In this document: piece by piece, positions 58,801 to 64,000 of the stretch
Layout of the letters: each line of letters begins with the position of its first letter
How positions within the stretch are numbered: the first letter of the stretch is position 1
Assembly: GCA_965203755.1 (NCBI GenBank)
Contig: OZ241910.1
Coordinates: forward strand, 1,736,001 to 1,800,000
Direction of reading: 5' to 3'
Length of the DNA: 64,000 nt
Source: UBA6055 sp965203755
GTDB taxonomy: Bacteria > Chloroflexota > Anaerolineae > Aggregatilineales > Phototrophicaceae
Position numbers and translations under genes: made by a program
The notes under the pieces: model-generated
Database searches by the model: none
What the model was told of the DNA's origin: nothing
What the model saw: the letters and a program-made list of their open reading frames with translations, nothing else

Positions 58801-60166
58801 CGTCCACCGGAATCCCTTCGGCTTCCAACTGCTGGACGGCGCTGTCGAGCCGGCGCAAATTGGGGCGCAGCAAGAGTACATCGGGGAAATGAGACGAGAT
58901 GCGCTCTGCCATCCGCCATTGGACGGCGCCGATTCGATCATCATCCGGCGGCCGCAGCAAGAGTATATTGGCGGCTTTGTCGGGTTTGTACTCGAACAGC
59001 AGCCCTCTGCTTTCGGCAATAACCGGCGGAAAGGCCTCAAGCCGGGCATCCATCAGCAGGATGCACCAGTCTAGTAGCAGATGAACCGTGCCGCTGGTTT
59101 TGGTGCCGGCGCGTTCGCGCAGTTCGTTGAGCAAATCCGCCGCCCGCGGCCAATTGTTATTTTCCATATAAATCCGCACCGCATCCAGATCAGCGGATAC
59201 CTCCAGGTCTCGCAGCCGGTTGACCGTCTCTTTGTAGGTGTCCCGGGCGACCGGATAGGCTGGATTCTGCTTCAGCGCCGATTCAACCCGCGCCTGCAAG
59301 GCGATGAGTTCATTGCGGCTTAGGTTGGGATTCTTGAGCCTTTCCATGCTGCGCGCGATAATCTGGTTGCGCGCCTGCTCCAGCGGCAGCCGATAGCGCG
59401 ACAGGTCGGCATTGAGCGCGGTGAGCGACGAATAGCGATGCCGTATATTGGGATGCACCGCTTTGCTAACAATATCCTGCAAACGCGGATGAATCTGTTC
59501 GGCATCCTTGTGAAAATCCACCTTGAAGTCCGCGCCGGCATCGCGCGGCGCCTCGACGCGGTAGCCCCCGGACAGGATAAAATACAAAAGCTCGCCCACT
59601 TGATAAACATCAGTCTGCCGGCTGATGCCCTGCGAGGTGACTTCATCGCCCTCCAGAAAAACGGCATTGCCCCAGTCAATCACTTTCAACGTATAATCAT
59701 CGCGGTTCCAAAACAAGTGCTTGGCATCGACATCGTTATACACGATATCCTTGTCATGCGCCGATTGCAGCAGGTGGATCAGCCCGCCGACGATCTCCAG
59801 CATTTCCAGTTCAGGCAGACGTTGATGTTTTGCCGTCAGTTCAGCCACTTCATCAGCGACAATGATGCCTTCGGCGCGTTCCATGACAATATATTGATGG
59901 GGGATGCCACCGACAAAAAACTGTCCCATGCCCAGCAGTTCCGTCAACACCGGATGCCCAGCCAAACGGGTCAGGGCTTCGCGTTCGTTGATGATGCTGA
60001 CCTCTTGCCCGGCGCGGATAGGCGGAGCATCGTTGGGCGCCGGCCGCTTGATGACCACCGGCCGATCATCCGATGCGGTATCTACCGCGCGCAGAGTTTC
60101 GCCAGAGCGGCCGCGGGGATAGATATAGTCATATCGGTAGCGGTTGTCAAATAAACTGTCCGCCAT
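55817..60166 (-). CDS. Receptor-like protein with degenerate kinase domain, helical body, TM and exported beta domain
   Basis: A 1449-aa protein from the ATG at 60166 (GGAT about eight bases before; an ATG at 60175 is also in frame). Residues about 10-270 resemble a protein kinase: VVIK (Lys40), but the catalytic loop reads YNDVDAKH (143-150) in place of HRDxKxxN. Asp145 is kept, while the Lys at +2 and Asn at +5 are Asp147 and His150; DFG is DWG (164-166). The glycine loop is poor. Residues about 270-1085 are long helices. A membrane helix (about 1103-1125) leads to a Thr/Pro-rich stalk of 8-residue repeats, then a beta-sandwich-like domain (about 1250-1449). Probably a pseudokinase or atypical kinase sensing outside conditions. 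Confidence 0.87.
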   Translation of the reverse strand: MADSLFDNRYRYDYIYPRGRSGETLRAVDTASDDRPVVIKRPAPNDAPPIRAGQEVSIINEREALTRLAGHPVLTELLGMGQFFVGGIPHQYIVMERAEGIIVADEVAELTAKHQRLPELEMLEIVGGLIHLLQSAHDKDIVYNDVDAKHLFWNRDDYTLKVIDWGNAVFLEGDEVTSQGISRQTDVYQVGELLYFILSGGYRVEAPRDAGADFKVDFHKDAEQIHPRLQDIVSKAVHPNIRHRYSSLTALNADLSRYRLPLEQARNQIIARSMERLKNPNLSRNELIALQARVESALKQNPAYPVARDTYKETVNRLRDLEVSADLDAVRIYMENNNWPRAADLLNELRERAGTKTSGTVHLLLDWCILLMDARLEAFPPVIAESRGLLFEYKPDKAANILLLRPPDDDRIGAVQWRMAERISSHFPDVLLLRPNLRRLDSAVQQLEAEGIPVDEARTILQGINRSLDETAQTDQPQAGLLRDIYRQVVDSITTLNAILQTLSLQHEFSERRLPLNALIRALNAAMALADNMHVIGKQAANNPRDALSALDASRAIDPPNPVWDQIEDFLSHLYEILQTSQTYVPAVDGSDLANWLKAKQGELLPFSEQLFDEMLSEMLDGIHIADRAWQRYREVIVAGNKTAAIQALGKAAQTVTTISPTLSSWFKQLRTVVEAAPYVERHSVPGHLGRTLADGWAAFDRGQLGDAERLGQQALEIARSENERGIAERLWQVSRLLREWVERNGVESESRTQDTLSKIEDLFSQAETDTIASFAIQMPSTDTYLKAMGQGLVQVFGSGSTAALRILFSQYILSGVLDTYDGALDDAGFWRAAAIRALPGAGEGHAAMRTMDEFVDRRRNLLAAQAIFATVDGRHSLGAIDELYRQLDNNPQARLLTPGIQSLLTLESAVKDWADGEFRAAGGKIEQVIRAIAETESSAQITLASYRAWMMELQAAVAELSVKRRSMLQEIDRQLDEPQALIRDVIHTQAKVTEELLGPAPAKMMLGWRDTYERFLEIYISELRRSHKLERMNELFKALFIDRNPAYPLLRHWYRVIDSSPEFPLIDDDLPAESDDEEPAEVQEPTAAKQPLESDAGRRSGFSRALLIGAGLIGLLIIIGGLIALNAGDDLGNRLAELGLVPMPTESPAASSSPTMTAKPFTRTPTGEPGLSDAQMTAKVDASAAPLEKPTEAAAAAPTAADTDRPTAAHTDIPMATHTDIPTAAHTPSATPKPSDTPTATHTPTATLPAAGLQGSQDLLALYRSARSDPFWNDSRFSLQDGSWRLGIDSQTRGETLFFYPPAELLNQQFGNDAPRRISRIEANLTLRSFNPAVVSDEEVYFGILFQSTSSADNAGIKILAVQANAINLALYENSETDFISQRSVNALIARLRLDRDPTNGRVTAFFNDSQIGEPMRAIAANDAVVPVIFVKDGGVTVGVTAWQITLD
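56493..56573 (-). repeat. 24-bp in-frame repeats encoding the Thr/Pro-rich stalk
   Basis: About three and a half units of 24 bp, diverged at single positions, encode TAAHTDIP-type octapeptides in the stalk of the receptor-like protein. Such repeats readily change copy number. Confidence 0.75.
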
Positions 60167-60554
60167 AAAAATCATCCAAATGGGTTTGCTAGGCGAAACA
60201 AGCCCCGGGCTTGATTTCCCAACATCGCTTTGAAATCAAGCACAGCCGGCGGCGATGGTTCTGTGCCGTGCCCGGCGAGCGAGCATCACTTGTGAATGGT
60301 CGCAGCCGGCGGTCATCATCGGCGCGGTATGCCGGCTGTCCATGAGTTCAGGATGCCGCTTCAATGATGCCATGCAGACAGCTAACATTGTAACCCGAAT
60401 CGAGGCTCATGCAAGGGATATGGCGGTGTTTTTTTGGGATATACAAGCCTGGACTTGGGATATCCGCGCCGCCTTGCCTAGAAAAAACGCCGCCGGCTGT
60501 GTATAACAGTCACAGCTCTTCGGCTGGAGACCTTTGTCCGTTTGGCTTGGCGGC
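60167..60554. promoter_or_regulatory. Divergent control region with three GGGATAT copies at 21-bp intervals
   Basis: A 388-base gene-free region. GGGATAT occurs at 60415-60421, 60436-60442 and 60457-60463, the starts exactly 21 bases apart (two helical turns); the last extends to GGGATATCC. They lie about 250 bases before the receptor-like gene (minus strand) and about 90 bases before the fusion gene (plus strand). TATAAC at 60502 is a weak -10 candidate for the fusion gene. The same heptamer is part of the palindrome at 33257-33288. Confidence 0.7.
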
Positions 60555-63500
60555 ATGGGAAAATTAACGAAAGCCCGGATCAGAACAATGCTTGTGCGAC
60601 TTCGCCGCCGGATTTTGCCTGACCTAACCCTGATTCTTTTTCTGGCGCTCTTGCCGCTGGCGCTCTTTCATCAGCAAACTCTTGGCGGCCGCACCCTGCT
60701 GCCGACCGAGAACCTTTATCAATATCTGCCTCATTCCGCCTACCGCCAAGTGGTTCAAGCGCCTGACATCCCGCATAATCATCTGCTGTCGGATATGATC
60801 TTGCAGAATTATCAATGGAAGTCCTTCATCCGCCAGCAGCTTGCTCAAGGCGAAATCCCTTTGTGGAATCCGCATCTGTTCGCCGGCATCCCCTTCCTGG
60901 CAGCCGGGCAGCATTCGGCTCTGTATCCGCTTAGCCTAGTGTATTATGCGCTCCCCTTGACGGCGGCATACGGCTGGTTCATTGTTCTCAATTTGTGGCT
61001 GGCGGGCTGGTTCATGGCTGGGCTGATGCGCGGCCTGGGCATCCATCGCGCCGGCGCCTGCCTGTCCGGCGCCGTTTATCAACTTTCGGGCTTTATGATT
61101 GCCAGCGCCGTCTTCCCGATGATGGCGGCGGCGGCTGTCTGGATGCCGCTCATTCTATGGATGATTGAAAATATCCTGCGCGGACGCGATTTTTGGATCT
61201 TTCGCGGCACGGCGATTCCCTGGATCATCATCGGCGCCATCGCCATCGGCTGCAACATCCTGGCGGGACACATTGAACTTACTGTGTATACCCTCTTGAT
61301 CGCGGCTTGGTATGCCGCTTTCCGCCTTTTGTGGCAGTTTGTCCGCCGGCGGCGCCAGACAGGGAAGTTTCCCCTGCGCTGGGGCGGCATGACTTTGATG
61401 TGGCTGCTGCTCATGCTGGCGCTCGGTCTGGCTCTGGCAGCGATTCAGCTAATCCCGCTCTACGAATTGGTGGCTGGCAACTGGCGCGCCGAACGTTCAA
61501 GCCTGGAGACGGCGCTGGGTTTTGCCCATCCCGGCCGCGGTCTTCTGCAATTTCTGCTGCCCAACTTTTATGGCAATCCGGCGCATCACAGCTATGTCGA
61601 CGTCTTTAGCGGGCAGCGAATCACCAACCTGCACAATGCCGCCGGCGAATCGATCCACTTTATTGACTGGGGCATCAAAAATTATGTTGAGGGCGCTTTG
61701 TATGTCGGCATTTTGCCGCTGGCGCTGTCAGTTTATGCCTTGTTTGCCTTGTTCAGGCGGCGCTTCGCCGGCGCGGAACATGCACAGTACATTATCCTGT
61801 TTGGCATATTATTGCTGCTGGCGCTGTCCTTTATGTTCGGCGCGCCGACTTATGCGCTGGTGTATCGCCTGCCCGGCATCAATCAACTCAATTCACCCTT
61901 TCGCTGGGTCTTCGCCATGACTCTGGCGGTGTCGGCTTTGGCGGGGATTGGCGTCCATCTGCTGGCGGCGCGGCGGCGGCCGGCCAATTTCTCGGCGCGG
62001 CTGCCCAAGCTGTTTGCCTGTTTCCTCGTTATGGGCGGGCTTGCGCTTCTGGCTGGCATCGCCCTGACCTATGTCGGATTTGAACATTTTGAAGCCTTCT
62101 TCAATCGTATTGTGCAGGATATGGCGAAGGCGAGCGAAGCCTTTGCCGACGGCCGGATGTTCTACAGCTATCAAATCCCCAACCTGCTCATCCTGGCGGT
62201 CATGCTCTTGGCGAGCGGCGCCGTTTTCTGGTGGGCATCGGCAGGCAAGTCAAGACGCTGGTCGTTCTTGGCGCTGGCGGCGACGGCGCTTGATCTGCTG
62301 CTCGCCACTTATGGTTTCAATCCAGCCAGCGACCCGCTGCTGCTGGATTTTACGCCGCCGGCCATCGAATTTTTGCAGGGGCAGGCCGGCGACTTTCGGA
62401 TCACGGTCTTGCAGGATCCGTCTCAAGCCAAAATCCTCAACCCCAACACCGGCATGAGCGCCGGGCTGGATGATGTGCGCGGCTATGACAGCATCATCCC
62501 CAAGGGTTATGTGGCGGCGATGCGCGCGCTTCAGCCGCAGCATGAACTGAAGTTCAATCGCATATCGCCGCTCTTCGCGTCTGACGAATGGAATCATGAA
62601 GGCGGCTATCTCGCCGTGCTGGATGCCCCGCTTTTTGACCTGCTGAACATCAAATATGTCATCACCCATCATCACATCAGCATCCCCTTGCCCAAGTGGG
62701 AAAAGGTGTACGTTGACGCGGCGGTGGCCATCTGGGAAAACGGTTCGGTCATGCCGCGGGCTTTCACGGTGGACCAGGATGATTGGAATGACAACTGGCT
62801 GGATTACCGCCGTTTTCAGACGCCTTCGGCGGCTTTGCGGGTCGACCGCTATCAGCCGGCCGCCATCACCCGCGACAGCGGCCGGGAAAAGTTCATTGAT
62901 TTGCGTTTGGAGGACAAGGGATGGCTGGTCATCAGCGAAACCTACATGCCCGGCTGGCGCGCCTTTGCCCGGCCGCGCGGCCGCAGCGAAGATGCCGAAT
63001 TTGGGCTGGGCGTCCGCCTGGCGCTGGCGAACTTTCAGGCGGTTGAACTGCCCGCCGGTGATTGGACGGTGCGCCTGGTCTACAGCCCCGCCAGTGTTCA
63101 GGTGGGCTTGTTCGGTTCCATGATGGGCTTTGCCTTGATTGCGTTCCTGTCGGGGGCATGGTTTTGGCGGACGACTGTCGGGATCAATACCGAACGGTCA
63201 TCGGGCTTTGCCAAAATTGCCCGCAACAGCCTGGCGCCAATACTCCTGAACCTGTTTAACCGCGGCATCGACTTTGTGTTCGCGATTGTGATGTACCGCC
63301 TGCTGGCGCCGTTGGACATCGGGATTTACAACTTTGCCATTGTGCTGTTTGTCTGGTTCGATATCTTCACCAACTTTGGGCTTGACCTGTTTTTGATTCG
63401 GGAAGCCGCGCGGAAGAAACACCGCGCCGGCCACTATTTCTACCATACCGCGCTCTTTCGTTTGTTCTTGAGTCTGGCGGGGGCGCCGCTGCTGGCTGGC

Positions 63501-64000
63501 TGCCTGCTCCTGTGGCAAGGCTCCGGCGCCCAGGCGATTAGCGGCGACGGCTTGATCGCGATTGGCCTGCTCTATCTCGGTCTGTTCCCCGCCAGCCTGT
63601 CCAAAGGCATGACCTCGCTGTTTTATGTCAATGAACAAGCGGAAAAACCAGCGGCGGTCGCCACCATCACGACGATGAGCAAAGCGCTGTTTGGGGTGCT
63701 GGCGCTGGCGCTGGGCTATGGGATTATCGGCTTGGCTGTGGTCAGCATCTTCAACAATATCCTGACCTTTGCTCTGCTGGTTTGGGCGGGACACAAGTTT
63801 ATCGGCAGCATCGGCAGACGGCGGCCCAACCGCAAACTTATCCGCGCGATGGCTGGCGAAAGTTTCCCTTTGATGCTCAATCACTTTCTGGCGACCATCT
63901 TTTTCCAAATCGACATCGTGATTTTACAGGCGATCAAAGGCGCGCTTATTGTGGCGCAGTACAGCACGGCTTACAAATGGCTGCTGGCGATCAATATCAT
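60555..64000 (+). CDS. YfhO-like membrane protein fused to a polysaccharide flippase (3' end outside window)
   Basis: One uninterrupted frame of 1148 codons to the window edge, starting at the ATG at 60555 or 12th-codon ATG at 60588. Residues about 25-470 are polytopic with YfhO-type features (LLPTENLYQYLPH near the start, PLWNPHLFAGIPFLA, VYQLSGFMIAS, YGNPAHHSYVDV, LPGINQLNSPFRWVFAMTLA). YfhO is a GT-C-like protein involved in glycosylating wall polymers. A soluble region to about 860 follows. From about residue 880 (NSLAPILLNLFNRGIDFVF, YRLLAPLDIGIYNFAIVLF, FGLDLFLIREAAR) the sequence is a MATE/Wzx-type flippase, in the same frame with no stop. One protein would thus carry sugar transfer and lipid-linked sugar export. 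Confidence 0.85.
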   Translation, partial: MGKLTKARIRTMLVRLRRRILPDLTLILFLALLPLALFHQQTLGGRTLLPTENLYQYLPHSAYRQVVQAPDIPHNHLLSDMILQNYQWKSFIRQQLAQGEIPLWNPHLFAGIPFLAAGQHSALYPLSLVYYALPLTAAYGWFIVLNLWLAGWFMAGLMRGLGIHRAGACLSGAVYQLSGFMIASAVFPMMAAAAVWMPLILWMIENILRGRDFWIFRGTAIPWIIIGAIAIGCNILAGHIELTVYTLLIAAWYAAFRLLWQFVRRRRQTGKFPLRWGGMTLMWLLLMLALGLALAAIQLIPLYELVAGNWRAERSSLETALGFAHPGRGLLQFLLPNFYGNPAHHSYVDVFSGQRITNLHNAAGESIHFIDWGIKNYVEGALYVGILPLALSVYALFALFRRRFAGAEHAQYIILFGILLLLALSFMFGAPTYALVYRLPGINQLNSPFRWVFAMTLAVSALAGIGVHLLAARRRPANFSARLPKLFACFLVMGGLALLAGIALTYVGFEHFEAFFNRIVQDMAKASEAFADGRMFYSYQIPNLLILAVMLLASGAVFWWASAGKSRRWSFLALAATALDLLLATYGFNPASDPLLLDFTPPAIEFLQGQAGDFRITVLQDPSQAKILNPNTGMSAGLDDVRGYDSIIPKGYVAAMRALQPQHELKFNRISPLFASDEWNHEGGYLAVLDAPLFDLLNIKYVITHHHISIPLPKWEKVYVDAAVAIWENGSVMPRAFTVDQDDWNDNWLDYRRFQTPSAALRVDRYQPAAITRDSGREKFIDLRLEDKGWLVISETYMPGWRAFARPRGRSEDAEFGLGVRLALANFQAVELPAGDWTVRLVYSPASVQVGLFGSMMGFALIAFLSGAWFWRTTVGINTERSSGFAKIARNSLAPILLNLFNRGIDFVFAIVMYRLLAPLDIGIYNFAIVLFVWFDIFTNFGLDLFLIREAARKKHRAGHYFYHTALFRLFLSLAGAPLLAGCLLLWQGSGAQAISGDGLIAIGLLYLGLFPASLSKGMTSLFYVNEQAEKPAAVATITTMSKALFGVLALALGYGIIGLAVVSIFNNILTFALLVWAGHKFIGSIGRRRPNRKLIRAMAGESFPLMLNHFLATIFFQIDIVILQAIKGALIVAQYSTAYKWLLAINI

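Overview
This is a contiguous bacterial chromosome segment with GC-rich coding regions (codons end mostly in G/C) and dense, short operons on both strands. I count about 42 protein genes, two tRNAs and one decayed gene. There is no rRNA, CRISPR array, transposase or phage module. The gene content suggests a Chloroflexota bacterium of the Anaerolineae/Thermofilum-like kind. It has a giant Ser/Thr kinase-NTPase-WD40 protein, several PMT/ArnT-like glycosyltransferases with long exported tails, LysM plus glycosidase-like secreted proteins, a Uma2 remnant and much carbohydrate catabolism. That taxonomic guess is inference from gene content only.

Layout. 1-7.7 kb: a TIR-domain gene cut by the window edge and running after ftsH, then a small sigma factor with a membrane glycosyltransferase, a histidine phosphatase/SDR pair and a PfkB-type sugar kinase. 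7.7-14 kb: an exported phospholipase-D-like protein, an ABC-F ATPase, a metallo-beta-lactamase-fold protein and a secreted LysM/glycosidase-like protein. 14-23.7 kb: an IolB-like protein missing most of its metal ligands, an ABC ATPase coupled to a large membrane-anchored protein, an aldo/keto reductase with an FGGY kinase, a PLP lyase and a secreted peptidase. 23.8-33 kb: a glycosidase-like protein with a glycosyltransferase, convergent with a four-gene minus-strand run (902-aa protein of unknown role, gamma-glutamylcyclotransferase-like, Gfo/Idh, guanine deaminase).

33-45 kb: the 1543-aa kinase/STAND/14-WD40 protein, a membrane-anchored amidase, tRNA-Ser, and an L-fucose-type oxidation plus sulfatase cluster. 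These are followed by an AT-richer orphan gene next to tRNA-Arg. 45-64 kb: htpG, small hypotheticals, pncC, a Uma2 pseudogene, two paralogous membrane-anchored TPR proteins, a DUF1028 protein, a third PMT-like glycosyltransferase, an NfeD/SPFH pair, and a 1449-aa receptor-like protein with a degenerate kinase domain. The window ends in a YfhO-like/polysaccharide-flippase fusion.

Most interesting: both giant kinase-like genes are preceded by otherwise gene-free regions carrying helically spaced GGGATAT repeats. There are three copies exactly 21 bp apart at 60415-60463. At 33257-33288 there is a perfect 24-bp palindrome plus a further copy 10 bp on. A shared DNA-binding regulator of these two signalling receptors is my main hypothesis for an undescribed system here.
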